Shown here: piece by piece, positions 36,295 to 45,256 of the stretch
Layout of the letters: each line of letters starts with the position of its first letter
Numbering within the stretch: position 1 is the first letter of the stretch
NCBI RefSeq assembly: GCF_000261365.1
Contig: NZ_AJVC01000002.1
Location: forward strand, 124,001-188,000
Direction of reading: 5' to 3'
Length of the DNA: 64,000 nucleotides
Source: Herbaspirillum sp. GW103
GTDB lineage: Bacteria > Pseudomonadota > Gammaproteobacteria > Burkholderiales > Burkholderiaceae_D
Program-made: the position numbers and the translations under genes
The notes under the pieces: generated by a model
Databases searched by the model: none
What the model saw: the letters and a program-made list of their open reading frames with translations, nothing else
What the model was told of the DNA's origin: nothing

Positions 36295-37974
36295 CTAGCC
36301 TTGCTGCGCAGCGCGGCTGGTGTCGCGGGCCTGGCGCGCCAGGGCGATCAGGGCGCTGGTGGAGGCGTCGTGCTGCGCGGCATCCGGTGCGGCGTCGGAC
36401 TTCAGTTCGGCCAGGATGGTTTTGGCCAGGACCTTGCCCAGTTCCACGCCCCACTGGTCGAAACTGTTGATGCCCCAGATCGCGCCCTGCACGAAGGTCT
36501 TGTGTTCGTACAGCGCAATCATCGCGCCCAGCGCATGCGGGCTCAGTTCGGGCAGCAGCAGGGTGTTGCTGGGACGGTTGCCGTCAAAGGTTTTGTGCGG
36601 GATCAGCGCCGCGAGTTCCGCTTCCGGCAAGCCCTGCGCCTGCAGGTCGGCGCGTACTTCGTCGGCATCCTTGCCGCGCATGAAGGCTTCGGACTGCGCG
36701 AAGCAGTTCGCCAGCAGCGCCTCCTGATGCTCGGCGATGGCGTGCGAGGGCTTGAGCACGGCAATGAAATCGATGGGCGTGATGTCCGTGCCCTGGTGCA
36801 GCAGCTGGAAATAGGCGTGCTGGCCGTTGGTACCCACATCGCCCCAGATGGCCGGGCAGGTTTGCACCGAGACCGGTGTGCCGTCACGGGTGATGCGCTT
36901 GCCGTTGCTCTCCATGTCCAGTTGCTGCAGGTAGGCCGGGAAGAAGCGCAGCCATTGATGATAGGGCGCGATGGTGAGCGAGGCGCTGTCGAGGAAGTTG
37001 CGGTTCCAGATCCCGATCAAGGCCTGGATCACGGGCATGTTCGATTCCAGCGGTGCTTCGCGGAAATGACGGTCCATGGCGTGGGCACCGGCCAGGAACT
37101 GCGCGAAGTGGTCGTAGCCGATCAGCAGCGCGATCGGAAGACCGATGGCCGACCACACCGAGTAGCGGCCGCCGACCCAGTCCCAGAAGGGGAACATGTT
37201 CGCGGTATCGATGCCGAAGGCCGAGACTTCCCCGGCATTGGTGGAGACGGCCACGAAGTGCCTGGCCAGATCTTCGGACTTGCCATGCTGCAAGAACCAC
37301 GCGCGCGCCGACTTGGCGTTGAGCATGGTTTCCTGGGTGGTGAAGGTCTTGGAGGCGACGATGAAGAGCGTGGTCTCGGGATCGATGCGCGAGAGCACCT
37401 CATCCAGATCATGGCCATCGACGTTGGACACGAAGTGCGCCGTCAGGCGCGCATGGCGATACTCGCGCAGGGCCGTGCAGACCATCTGCGGACCGAGGAA
37501 GGAGCCGCCGATGCCGATGTTGACGATGTCGGTGATCTCGCGTCCGGTATAGCCGCGCCAGGCGCCGCTGCGCACCCGCTCGGAGAAGTCGCGCATGTGC
37601 TGCAGAACGGTGTGAACCTCCGGCGCCACCGGCTGTCCGTCCACTTGGGCGGTGCGGTCATCGGCCGGTGCGCGCAAGGCCGTGTGCAGGACGGCGCGTT
37701 GTTCGGTAAAGTTGATCTTCGCGCCGCCAAACATGGCTTCGCGCAGCGCTTCCACGCCGCGTTCACGGGCCAGGCTCATCAGCAGGCCGAGCGTGTCGGC
37801 GTTGAGGCGGTTCTTGGAGTAATCCAGCAGCAGCCCGGCAGCACGCACGTGCATGCGTTCGAAACGGTCGGGCTGGCGCGCGAACAGGTCGCGCAGATGC
37901 CATTGAACTGCCGTGGCGTGATGTGCTTGCAATGCCTTGAAGGCGGCCGTGTCGGTCAGGGCGGTGGTGTGCAT
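36295..37974 (-). CDS. pgi: Glucose-6-phosphate isomerase
   Basis: About 559 residues from ATG 37974 (MHTTALTDTAAFKALQAHHA); a longer frame starting with TTG at 38043 is possible but less likely. DIVNIGIGGSFLGPQMVCTA, VWSAIGLPIALLIGYDHF and GDVGTNGQHAYFQLLHQGTD are family signatures with the active-site Glu and His around them. It interconverts glucose- and fructose-6-phosphate; here it can recycle fructose-6-phosphate into Zwf and the Entner-Doudoroff path. It is the first gene of its operon, downstream of a HexR-like site. Confidence 0.95.
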   Translation of the reverse strand: MHTTALTDTAAFKALQAHHATAVQWHLRDLFARQPDRFERMHVRAAGLLLDYSKNRLNADTLGLLMSLARERGVEALREAMFGGAKINFTEQRAVLHTALRAPADDRTAQVDGQPVAPEVHTVLQHMRDFSERVRSGAWRGYTGREITDIVNIGIGGSFLGPQMVCTALREYRHARLTAHFVSNVDGHDLDEVLSRIDPETTLFIVASKTFTTQETMLNAKSARAWFLQHGKSEDLARHFVAVSTNAGEVSAFGIDTANMFPFWDWVGGRYSVWSAIGLPIALLIGYDHFAQFLAGAHAMDRHFREAPLESNMPVIQALIGIWNRNFLDSASLTIAPYHQWLRFFPAYLQQLDMESNGKRITRDGTPVSVQTCPAIWGDVGTNGQHAYFQLLHQGTDITPIDFIAVLKPSHAIAEHQEALLANCFAQSEAFMRGKDADEVRADLQAQGLPEAELAALIPHKTFDGNRPSNTLLLPELSPHALGAMIALYEHKTFVQGAIWGINSFDQWGVELGKVLAKTILAELKSDAAPDAAQHDASTSALIALARQARDTSRAAQQG

Positions 37975-38076
37975 GAGTTGGAGGTCGGTTGGCGGTCGTG
38001 ATCGGGTAGCAGCGAGGCCGTGCCGGTCATGTTCTCGGGACAACGCAGATGACTATACATCAAATGCCGTCAAAGT

Positions 38077-38091
38077 GGTAGTTTCACTACA
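38077..38091. promoter_or_regulatory. HexR-like site upstream of pgi
   Basis: Read on the minus strand it is TGTAGTGAAACTACC, matching the recalled HexR consensus TGTARTWWWAYTACA at all but two positions. It lies about 103 bp before the pgi start in the 321-bp pgi-edd intergenic region. Confidence 0.6.
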
Positions 38092-38254
38092 GTTTATGAC
38101 AGCCCCGTTACGTTGCTGCACGGCATCGGCGGGATGAGCGTCAAAGTCCGAAGTGATACGGGTTTTGAAGCGCAATGATGGTGACCAATGAAAAGACGGG
38201 CAGCACTGGCCTGTCGCGGTGCTCTAAGTGTATGATTTCATTCGGCCAAAATTG

Positions 38255-38269
38255 TGTAGTAAAATTACA
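38255..38269. promoter_or_regulatory. HexR site upstream of edd
   Basis: TGTAGTAAAATTACA fits the recalled HexR consensus TGTARTWWWAYTACA at every position. It ends 26 bp before the edd start codon, overlapping the probable promoter, and is separated by one base from the GntR-type site. Confidence 0.8.
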
Positions 38270-38270
38270 G

Positions 38271-38284
38271 TGTTAACGCTAACA
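38271..38284. promoter_or_regulatory. GntR-type operator upstream of edd
   Basis: TGTTAACGCTAACA is identical over 14 bp to the core of the operator at 25836-25849 in front of the gluconate permease gene. It ends 11 bp before the edd ATG, so a bound repressor would block transcription or early elongation. Confidence 0.7.
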
Positions 38285-38295
38285 GGAAACCGACA

Positions 38296-40167
38296 ATGCC
38301 TCTCCACGCTACCTTAGCCAGCGTCACCCAACGCATCGCCGAACGTAGCCGTCCTTACCGGACCGCTTATCTCGAACGCCTGGAAGCGGCTCGCCGCAAG
38401 GGCGCACAGCGCGGCGCGCTGGCCTGTACCAACCTGGCGCACGGCTTCGCCGCCTTCCCTGCCAATGACAAGCTCAAGCTCAAGGAAGACAAGGCACCGT
38501 CGCTGGCCATCGTTTCGGCCTATAACGACATGCTGTCGGCGCACCAGCCCTTCGAGCGTTTCCCCCAGATTCTGAAAGATGCCGCCCGTGAAGCCGGTGC
38601 CGTGGCGCAGTTCGCCGGCGGCACTCCGGCCATGTGCGATGGTGTGACCCAGGGCCAGAGCGGCATGGAACTGTCGCTGTTCTCGCGCGACGCCATTGCC
38701 ATGGCCACTGCCATCGCGCTGTCGCACAACATGTTTGATGCCGCGTTGTATCTTGGCGTGTGCGACAAGATCGTGCCGGGCCTGCTGATCGGTGCGTTGC
38801 ACTTCGGCCATCTCCCTGCCGTGTTCGTGCCTGCCGGTCCGATGACCAGCGGCATGAGCAACAGCGACAAGGTCAAGATCCGCCAGCTCTACACGGCCGG
38901 CAAGATTGGTCGCGCCGAGTTGCTGGAAGCCGAATCCAAGTCCTACCACGGTGCCGGTACCTGCACCTTCTACGGCACCGCCAACAGCAACCAGATGTTG
39001 ATGGAAGCCATGGGCCTGCACCTGCCGGGCGCCGCTTTCATTACGCCGAATACGCCACTGCGCGATGCGCTCACTGCGGCGGCCGCCAAGCAGGCCGCCA
39101 AGATCACCGATCTTGGTTCGCAATACACGCCGGTGGGCCGCATGATCGACGAGAAGGCCATCGTCAACGCCATCGTCGCGCTGCATGCCACGGGTGGCTC
39201 CACCAACCACACCCTGCACCTGGTGGCCATCGCCAAGGCGGCCGGCATCGTGATCGACTGGGATGACTTCGACAAGCTTTCTGCAGTGGTGCCGCTGATC
39301 ACCAAGATCTATCCCAATGGCACCGCCGACGTGAACCACTTCCATGCGGCCGGTGGCACCGGCTTCGTACTGCGTGAACTGATCGACGCCGGGCTGATGC
39401 ACGACGACGTCACCACCATCCTCGGCCAGGGGCTGCGTCAGCATTGCAAGGAACCGATGCTGGCGGCCGAGGGTGAGAATGGCCGTCCCGGCATCGTCAC
39501 CTGGCATGATGCACCGGCCAAGAGTGGCGACGAAGGCGTGCTGGGCACGGTGGCCAAGCCGTTTGCTGCGGATGGTGGGCTCAAGCTGCTGCAGGGCAAC
39601 CTCGGCCGTGCGGTCATCAAGATTTCGGCAGTCAAGCCCGAGCATCGTGTGGTGGAAGCGCCGGCCGTGGTGTTCCACTCGCAGGAAGCCTTCATGGCCG
39701 CCTTCAAGGCGGGCGAGCTGGACCGTGATTTCGTGGCCGTCATCACCTTCCAGGGACCGCGCGCCAACGGCATGCCCGAGTTGCATTCGCTGACGCCGGC
39801 ACTGGGCATCCTGCAGGACAAGGGGCGTCACGTGGCGCTGGTCACTGATGGCCGCATGTCGGGCGCATCGGGTAAAGTACCGGCGGCGATCCACGTCACC
39901 CCTGAAGTGCTGGGCGGTGGCCCGCTGGGCCGTGTGCGTACCGGTGACCTCATCCGTCTGGATGCCGATGCGGGTACCCTGCAAGCCAAGGTGGATGCGG
40001 CCGAGTGGGAAGCACGTGGCCAGGACAGCAGCGACCTGTCGGGAAATCAGCACGGCATGGGCCGCGAATTGTTCAGCCTGTTCCGCAACGCGGTGGGAAC
40101 CGCAGAAGAGGGCGGCGCCACCTTCGGCCTGCCGCCGATTTTTGAGAAAGAGAAAGTCACGGTATGA
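38296..40167 (+). CDS. edd: 6-phosphogluconate dehydratase
   Basis: A 623-residue IlvD/Edd-family dehydratase. Iron-sulphur cluster cysteines: Cys114 in [14 protein letters not shown], Cys156 in [10 protein letters not shown] and Cys223 in [34 protein letters not shown] is the C-terminal signature. It converts 6-phosphogluconate to KDPG. The stop overlaps the eda start as ATGA. The promoter carries a HexR site and a GntR-type site, so expression should rise with both glucose flux and gluconate. Confidence 0.96.
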   Translation: MPLHATLASVTQRIAERSRPYRTAYLERLEAARRKGAQRGALACTNLAHGFAAFPANDKLKLKEDKAPSLAIVSAYNDMLSAHQPFERFPQILKDAAREAGAVAQFAGGTPAMCDGVTQGQSGMELSLFSRDAIAMATAIALSHNMFDAALYLGVCDKIVPGLLIGALHFGHLPAVFVPAGPMTSGMSNSDKVKIRQLYTAGKIGRAELLEAESKSYHGAGTCTFYGTANSNQMLMEAMGLHLPGAAFITPNTPLRDALTAAAAKQAAKITDLGSQYTPVGRMIDEKAIVNAIVALHATGGSTNHTLHLVAIAKAAGIVIDWDDFDKLSAVVPLITKIYPNGTADVNHFHAAGGTGFVLRELIDAGLMHDDVTTILGQGLRQHCKEPMLAAEGENGRPGIVTWHDAPAKSGDEGVLGTVAKPFAADGGLKLLQGNLGRAVIKISAVKPEHRVVEAPAVVFHSQEAFMAAFKAGELDRDFVAVITFQGPRANGMPELHSLTPALGILQDKGRHVALVTDGRMSGASGKVPAAIHVTPEVLGGGPLGRVRTGDLIRLDADAGTLQAKVDAAEWEARGQDSSDLSGNQHGMGRELFSLFRNAVGTAEEGGATFGLPPIFEKEKVTV

Positions 40168-40793
40168 AGACCACACTGGAAATCATGCGCACCTCGCCGG
40201 TCATCCCGGTGATCGCCATCGACAAGTTCGAACACGCCGTGCCGCTGGCGCGCGCCCTGGTCGCGGGCGGCATCCGCGTGCTGGAAATCACCCTGCGCAC
40301 CGAAAACGGCCTGCCGGCCATTCGCGCCATTGCCGAGTCGGTGCCCGACGCCATCGTCGGTGTCGGTACGTTGACTTCGCCCGAAGAGTTCACGGCCTCG
40401 CGCGATGCGGGCGCGGTCTTTGGTGTCTCGCCCGGCCTGACGCCCGCACTGATCGAAGCGGCCAGGCGCAGTGGCCTGCCGCTGCTGCCGGGTGTGATGA
40501 CGCCTTCCGAAGTGATGGCGGCGCGCGAAGCGGGCTTCCGCCAACTGAAGCTGTTCCCGGCCGTGCCGGCCGGTGGCGTGGGCATGCTCAACGGTATCGC
40601 CGGTCCCTTGTCGGACGTGTCTTTCTGTCCCACGGGCGGTATCACGCAAGAGACCGCACCGCAGTTCCTGGCCTGCAAGAACGTGGTCTGCGTGGGCGGT
40701 TCGTGGCTGACCCCGAAGGCCGCCATCGAGGCCGGTGACTGGGACAAGATCACCGAGATCGCCAAGGCGGCTGCTGCGTTGAAGAAGGCTTGA
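40164..40793 (+). CDS. eda: 2-keto-3-deoxy-6-phosphogluconate aldolase
   Basis: A 209-residue class I aldolase. Glu41 ([13 protein letters not shown]) is the proton carrier and Lys129 (FRQLKLFPA) the Schiff-base lysine. [12 protein letters not shown] and [20 protein letters not shown] are typical. It cleaves KDPG to pyruvate and glyceraldehyde-3-phosphate, completing the Entner-Doudoroff route. It overlaps edd by 4 bp and is followed by a terminator. Confidence 0.96.
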   Translation: MKTTLEIMRTSPVIPVIAIDKFEHAVPLARALVAGGIRVLEITLRTENGLPAIRAIAESVPDAIVGVGTLTSPEEFTASRDAGAVFGVSPGLTPALIEAARRSGLPLLPGVMTPSEVMAAREAGFRQLKLFPAVPAGGVGMLNGIAGPLSDVSFCPTGGITQETAPQFLACKNVVCVGGSWLTPKAAIEAGDWDKITEIAKAAAALKKA

Positions 40794-40853
40794 GTTTTCC
40801 ACAGCCTTGAGAGAAGACGGTGGCGGGCTTATCCAGCCGTCTGATCGAATCAG

Positions 40854-40887
40854 AAAAGCCTCGGTTTGCAGCCGGGGCTTTTGTTTT
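40854..40887 (+). terminator. Terminator after edd-eda
   Basis: AAAAGCCTCGG (40854-40864) pairs with CCGGGGCTTTT (40872-40882) with one wobble and a 7-nt loop; GTTTT follows. It lies about 60 bp past the eda stop. Confidence 0.87.
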
Positions 40888-40889
40888 GG

Positions 40890-41459
40890 TCATTGTCTGC
40901 TGCCCAGCCAGTAGGCTGGTAGTGCGATCATTTCGCGTGCGAGGGAATAGAAATCACGGGCTTCAAAGTAGTTGGCATGCGCCGAATGAACGGTATCGAT
41001 GCCGACGCGGTGCAGCGCGTAACGACTGCGCGGGATATGGAAGAACTGCGTGACGACCAGGGCGCTGCGGAAATCATGGGCCTGCATGATCGCTGCGCTG
41101 TTGACCGCCGTTGCCATGGTCGTGTTGCCCTGCTCATCCAGGAGGATGGCCGAACGGGGAACGGATTGTACTTCGCTCAGGTAGGTGGCCATGACTTGCG
41201 CCTCGCTGAAGCCTTCCTTGCCTGTGCCTCCGCTGACGATGATGCGCGGGAACATGCCTTGCCGATACAGTTCGGCGGTCTTGTCCAGTCTTGCGCGAAG
41301 GCGGTCAGAAGGTGTGCCGTCGGGCATGATCTTGGAGCCGAGTACGATGCCGACGTCGCTCTTCTGGATGTCATCGAGCAGACCGGTCAGTACGATGCCC
41401 AGCAGGGTGCTCAGGCCGATCAGGAGCACGCTTGTCGTGATGATGATGAGTCGTTTCAT
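40890..41459 (-). CDS. YdcF/SanA-like DUF218 membrane-anchored protein
   Basis: A 189-residue protein. N-terminal membrane anchor about 4-27 (LIIITTSVLLIGLSTLLGIV), then the DUF218 domain: SDVGIVLGSKIMPDGTPSDRL, RIIVSGGTGKEGFSEA, MATYL, DEQGNTTMATAVNSA and VTQFFHIPRSRYALHRVGI. The family has a Rossmann-like fold and includes SanA, linked to envelope integrity; the enzymatic role is unclear. It is convergent with edd-eda and lies downstream of the lgt terminator. Confidence 0.87.
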   Translation of the reverse strand: MKRLIIITTSVLLIGLSTLLGIVLTGLLDDIQKSDVGIVLGSKIMPDGTPSDRLRARLDKTAELYRQGMFPRIIVSGGTGKEGFSEAQVMATYLSEVQSVPRSAILLDEQGNTTMATAVNSAAIMQAHDFRSALVVTQFFHIPRSRYALHRVGIDTVHSAHANYFEARDFYSLAREMIALPAYWLGSRQ

Positions 41460-41499
41460 TGGATTGTTCAGGATGGTGGCTGCATGGTGATGAACCAGG

Positions 41500-41539
41500 A
41501 AAAAGGGCGGGCGCGATTGATTCGCTGCCCGCCCTTTTT
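41500..41539. terminator. Strong bidirectional-looking terminator downstream of lgt
   Basis: AAAAAGGGCGGGC (41500-41512) and GCCCGCCCTTTTT (41527-41539) form a perfect 13-bp stem with a 14-nt loop that can pair further (GCGA/TCGC). The A/T arms make it usable on both strands. It lies 20 bp beyond the lgt stop, so lgt (minus strand) is its likely user. Confidence 0.88.
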
Positions 41540-41558
41540 CTTTACCTGCTTTTACTTT

Positions 41559-42395
41559 TCATTCCTTGGCGACCGCTGCCGGCACCAAAGGCGGCTGCGC
41601 TTGCTGCTTGAGCCTGTAAGCCAGGACCAGCAGAATGATCCCCAGCACGATCATCGGCACCGACAGCATCTGCCCCGCCGAGATGGTGATGCCACCGAAA
41701 TGCACCTCATAATCCGGCACGCGGAAATACTCGGTGAAGAAGCGCGCGCAGCCATACAGCAGCGAGAACATGGCCGCTACCGCCATGCGCGGACGGGCAT
41801 GGCGCGCGAAGATCCACAGGATGATGAACAGCAGGATGCCATCGACCAGCATCTGGTAGATCGGCGAAGGATGGCGCGGGATGTTGTCCACGTTGGGCCA
41901 GATCATCGCCCAGGGCAGCGAGGGATCGGCCGGACGGCCCGGCAGTTCGGCATTGATGAAGTTGCCCAGGCGACCGGCCGCGTAGCCCAGCGGCACCAGC
42001 GGCGCGATGAAGTCCATGATGTCCATCAGGTTGCGCCCGCGCTTGCGTCCCCACAGGTACATCGCCAGCAGCACCCCGAGGAAGCCGCCGTGGAAGGACA
42101 TGCCGCCCTTCCACACCGCGATCATGTCAGCCGGATGGGCAAAGTAATACGCCGGATTGTAGAACAGGATCTCCCCCAGCCGCCCGCCCACTACCACCCC
42201 GAGCACGCCATAGAAGAGCATGTCGTCCAGGTCCTCCTTCTTCCAGCCGACGGCGGCGATGTGCGGTTGCTTGATGCGCAGGCGGCCCACGGCGATGAAT
42301 TGAGCGAAGGCCAGCAGATACATGAGGCCGTACCAGTGGACGGCCAGCGGCCCGATGTGGATGGCGATCGGGTCGGGCATGGGGTGGACGAGCAT
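41559..42395 (-). CDS. lgt: Prolipoprotein diacylglyceryl transferase
   Basis: A 278-residue inner-membrane protein from ATG 42395. MPDPIAIHIGPLAVHWYGL is the usual start. About seven membrane segments are visible. GRLGNFINAELPGRP is the Lgt signature with the essential Arg and Asn; WKGGMSFHGGFLGVLL and RHPSPIYQ are also conserved. It attaches diacylglycerol to the lipobox cysteine of prelipoproteins. It stands alone with its own terminator. Confidence 0.95.
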   Translation of the reverse strand: MLVHPMPDPIAIHIGPLAVHWYGLMYLLAFAQFIAVGRLRIKQPHIAAVGWKKEDLDDMLFYGVLGVVVGGRLGEILFYNPAYYFAHPADMIAVWKGGMSFHGGFLGVLLAMYLWGRKRGRNLMDIMDFIAPLVPLGYAAGRLGNFINAELPGRPADPSLPWAMIWPNVDNIPRHPSPIYQMLVDGILLFIILWIFARHARPRMAVAAMFSLLYGCARFFTEYFRVPDYEVHFGGITISAGQMLSVPMIVLGIILLVLAYRLKQQAQPPLVPAAVAKE

Positions 42396-42483
42396 GAGTT
42401 TGATCTTTCTGTTGTTGGGCGGAACGGCGGTTGGAACGCGCCAAGCTGCGCAAGTTCGCCGGGTGGATTCCCGTGCGGCGGGA

Positions 42484-43386
42484 TCAGGTGGGCATCTCCA
42501 GCAGATCCAGCAGCGCGCGCAGTACGCCGGAAGGGTTGTCACGGCGCCAGGCCAGGCCGGTCTGGATCTCCGGTGCCGCATCCGAAAGCCGGCGGTAGTC
42601 CACGCCAGGGCGTTTCAGATTCGACACGGATTGTGGCACAAGCGCCATTCCCATGCCAGCCGAGACCAGGCCGACGATGGTCTGCATCTGGATCGCCTCC
42701 TGGCCGATATGGGGTGTCACGCCCGCATCGCGAAAGCACGACAGGATGGTGTCATGGAAGGCCGGCGCAATGCGCCGCGGGAAGATGATCAGCGGCAACT
42801 CGCGCAGGCTGTTGAGCGACACCGGGCCGCGTTTGCCGATGGCGCCTTCGGGCAGCGCCGCAATCAGCGGCTCCGAGAGCACCGGGCGCACATCCAGCAC
42901 GGCCGCGGCTTTCTCCGGCAACGGCGGCAGCAGCAGGCCGGCGTCGATCTTGCCCTGCATCAGGTCGTCCAGCTGGACATCAGTGGTGGCTTCGCGCAAT
43001 TCGATCTGGACTTGCGGGTAGCGGGCGCGAAAGCGCTGCAGGAGCGGGGGCAGGATGCTGTAGTCCGCGCTCGATATGAAGGAAAGGGATAAAAGTCCGG
43101 AAGCGCCGCTGGCCGCGCGCCGGGCCAGGTCGGGCAGGGCGGCGGCCTGTTGCAGAATGCGCTGTACCTCCGGCAGCAGAGCTTCCCCCGCGGGCGTGAG
43201 GGCCACGCTGCGCTTGGTGCGCTGGAACAGGGGCGTGCCCAGTTGTTCTTCCAGCGCGGCGATGGTCTGCGACAGCGGCGGCTGGGTCATGTGCAGCCGG
43301 GCTGCGGCGCGACCGAAGTGCTTTTCTTCGGCGACGGCAGCAAAGTAGCGCAGCTGGCGCAATTCCAGGCGGGGATGGTCGGACAT
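42484..43386 (-). CDS. LysR-family transcriptional regulator
   Basis: About 300 residues from ATG 43386. HTH region: LRQLRYFAAVAEEKHFGRAA, ARLHMTQPPLSQTIAALEEQ, then LFQRTKRSVALTPAGEALL. The remainder is a LysR substrate-binding domain. The QPPLSQTIAALEEQLG core is close to BenM/CatM/CbbR-like regulators of aromatic or amino-acid metabolism. It is divergent from a small cytochrome c, which may or may not be its target. Confidence 0.9.
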   Translation of the reverse strand: MSDHPRLELRQLRYFAAVAEEKHFGRAAARLHMTQPPLSQTIAALEEQLGTPLFQRTKRSVALTPAGEALLPEVQRILQQAAALPDLARRAASGASGLLSLSFISSADYSILPPLLQRFRARYPQVQIELREATTDVQLDDLMQGKIDAGLLLPPLPEKAAAVLDVRPVLSEPLIAALPEGAIGKRGPVSLNSLRELPLIIFPRRIAPAFHDTILSCFRDAGVTPHIGQEAIQMQTIVGLVSAGMGMALVPQSVSNLKRPGVDYRRLSDAAPEIQTGLAWRRDNPSGVLRALLDLLEMPT

Positions 43387-43617
43387 GGACTGATATGAGA
43401 TCCGAATGAGTCGGGCACCCATGATATCCCCGGCCCATCATGGCGACAAGCCGTGGCCGGGGCGATCTTTCCGTCATGGAATTTGATCTATGACAGATAT
43501 ACGCCGGAGCAGATAGAGGGCCGGCTGCGAAGCCGGGTAGAATAGCCCCGCCTGCGAAGCGCCTGGAGAATGCCGCTGCAGGCGTGACCGTCGTCCACCG
43601 CTTGCTGAGGAGCCCCC

Positions 43618-43932
43618 ATGAAATACCTGTTGTTGATCGCCACCCTGGTGGCCGGTTCGGCCATTTCCGCCGAAGCCCTGGCCAATGCGCAACTGGCCAA
43701 GTCCAAGAACTGCATGGCCTGCCATTCGGTGGATGCCAAGATCGTCGGCCCCGCCTTCAAGGAAGTGGCCAAGAAATACAACGGCCAGAAGGATGCCGAA
43801 GCCAAGCTGACCCAGAAGGTCCTCAACGGCGGTAGCGGTGTCTGGGGCGCGGTCGCGATGCCGGCCAACAAGGGCCAGGTGACCGAGGCCGAGGCGAAGG
43901 AGCTGGTGAAGTGGGTGTTGAGCCTGAAGTAA
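43618..43932 (+). CDS. Periplasmic cytochrome c, c551/c552-like
   Basis: A 104-residue precursor. Signal peptide about 1-22 (MKYLLLIATLVAGSAISAEA). Haem is attached at CMACH and the distal Met is in GAVAMPANKGQV. Mature size of about 80 residues fits class I c551/c552 electron carriers, which feed periplasmic reductases or a cytochrome oxidase. The ribosome-binding site lies in GAGGAGCCCCC just upstream. It has its own terminator. No partner enzyme is encoded next to it. Confidence 0.93.
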   Translation: MKYLLLIATLVAGSAISAEALANAQLAKSKNCMACHSVDAKIVGPAFKEVAKKYNGQKDAEAKLTQKVLNGGSGVWGAVAMPANKGQVTEAEAKELVKWVLSLK

Positions 43933-43951
43933 GCCTCAGCAATACGCCATG

Positions 43952-43980
43952 AAAAAAAGGAGACCGAGGTCTCCTTTTTT
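43952..43980. terminator. Terminator after cytochrome c
   Basis: AAAAAAAGGAGACC and GGTCTCCTTTTTT form a stem around GA with flanking A and T runs, 19 bp past the cytochrome c stop. It is usable on both strands. Confidence 0.9.
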
Positions 43981-44029
43981 CATGCAATCATCGTTGCTTT
44001 CCGATCACTGTCAGCCTGGAAGGACCAGC

Positions 44030-44218
44030 ATGAGCAAGCGTATTTCACTCTCAACGCTACCGCCTTTTGATGCAGCCTTGTTCCTTGTTGATGAAGACAG
44101 CATTGACGTGTATCTGCGCGAGATACGTGCCAGCAACGATCCTGATTTACTGGCTAGCGCAATCGAAGATGTCGAACGTGCGCGCCTGATGAACCAGTCC
44201 GCTTGCCCGTTGGACTGA
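44030..44218 (+). CDS. Truncated HigA-like addiction antidote remnant
   Basis: A 62-residue ORF with GGAAGGACCAGC before the ATG. FDAALFLVDEDSIDVYLREI and NDPDLLASAIEDVERARLM resemble the first half of the small addiction-module antidote family, where an HTH normally follows. Here the frame ends soon after MNQSACPLD, so the DNA-binding half is lost and no toxin gene is adjacent. It is either a decayed antitoxin or a short stand-alone protein. Confidence 0.5.
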   Translation: MSKRISLSTLPPFDAALFLVDEDSIDVYLREIRASNDPDLLASAIEDVERARLMNQSACPLD

Positions 44219-44251
44219 CCGAACTGATTCATCACTACCTCGAGCATCTGC

Positions 44252-45256
44252 TTACTTCAACCACTCCCTGATCCGCCGGCTCAACACCTCGCAACTGATC
44301 CCATACCGGTCATGCAAGGTCGGCAGCGCCCCCGCATCGAGGAAGGCATCCGGCAAGCCCGCCATCTGGAAACCTGCGGGCTGAACGCGATGACGCATCA
44401 GCGTGGTGGCGACGATCTCGCCGAGTCCGCCGATGACCGAATGGTTTTCGGCCACCACCACCAGGCGGTTCTTCCTCCTGACTTGCTCCACCACCGTGGC
44501 TTCATCAAAGGGCTTGATGGTCGGGCAGTGCAGCACGCCCACGCTGACGTTGTCGGCTTCCAGCGCCTTGGCCACTTCCAGCGCGCGCATGGTCATGAAG
44601 CCGCTGGAGATGATGAGCACGTCGTTGCCGTCGCGGATTTCCCTGGCTTTGCCCAGCTCGAACTGGTAGTCGTATTCATCCAGCACCAGCGGCACGTTGC
44701 CGCGCGCCAGGCGCATGTAGACCGGCCCCTGGTGCGCCGCGATCTGCGGCACGGCCTGTTCCAGGTCCAGCGCATCGCAGGGGTCGACGATGGTCAGGCC
44801 GGGAATGGCGCGCATCATCGCCAGGTCTTCGGTGGCCTGGTGGCTGGGGCCGTAACCGGTGGTCAGGCCGGGCAGTGCGCAGCAGATCTTCACGTTCAGG
44901 TTTTCTTCGGCGATGACCTGGTGGATGAAGTCATACGCACGACGCGTGGCGAAGACCGCATAGGTGGTGGCGAAGGGCACCAGCCCTTCCTTGGCCATGC
45001 CGCCGGCCGCGGCCATCAACAACTGTTCGGCCATGCCCATCTGGAAGAAGCGCTCGGGATAGGCCTTCTGGAACAGGTGCAGGTCGGTGTATTTGGCCAG
45101 ATCGGCGGTGAGACCGACGATCTCGGGACGGTCGGCGGCATACTCGACCAGGGCCTTGCCGAACGGCGCCGCCTGCACGCGCTGCCCCTCGGCGGCGATG
45201 GAGGCGATCATGGCCGACGTGGTCAGGCGCGGTTTCTTCTCTGCGACAGTGTTCAT
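44252..45256 (-). CDS. Transketolase-like protein, C-terminal (pyrimidine-binding) subunit
   Basis: A 334-residue protein from ATG 45256, which overlaps the stop of the partner gene. It holds the Pyr and C-terminal transketolase domains: FQMGMAEQLLMAAAGGMAKEG carries the cofactor-activating Glu and TGYGPSHQATEDLAMMRAIP follows. It needs the adjacent N-terminal half to bind thiamine diphosphate at the subunit interface. The split form in a TRAP operon suggests a special sugar or sugar-acid route rather than the housekeeping pentose phosphate enzyme. Confidence 0.9.
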   Translation of the reverse strand: MNTVAEKKPRLTTSAMIASIAAEGQRVQAAPFGKALVEYAADRPEIVGLTADLAKYTDLHLFQKAYPERFFQMGMAEQLLMAAAGGMAKEGLVPFATTYAVFATRRAYDFIHQVIAEENLNVKICCALPGLTTGYGPSHQATEDLAMMRAIPGLTIVDPCDALDLEQAVPQIAAHQGPVYMRLARGNVPLVLDEYDYQFELGKAREIRDGNDVLIISSGFMTMRALEVAKALEADNVSVGVLHCPTIKPFDEATVVEQVRRKNRLVVVAENHSVIGGLGEIVATTLMRHRVQPAGFQMAGLPDAFLDAGALPTLHDRYGISCEVLSRRIREWLK

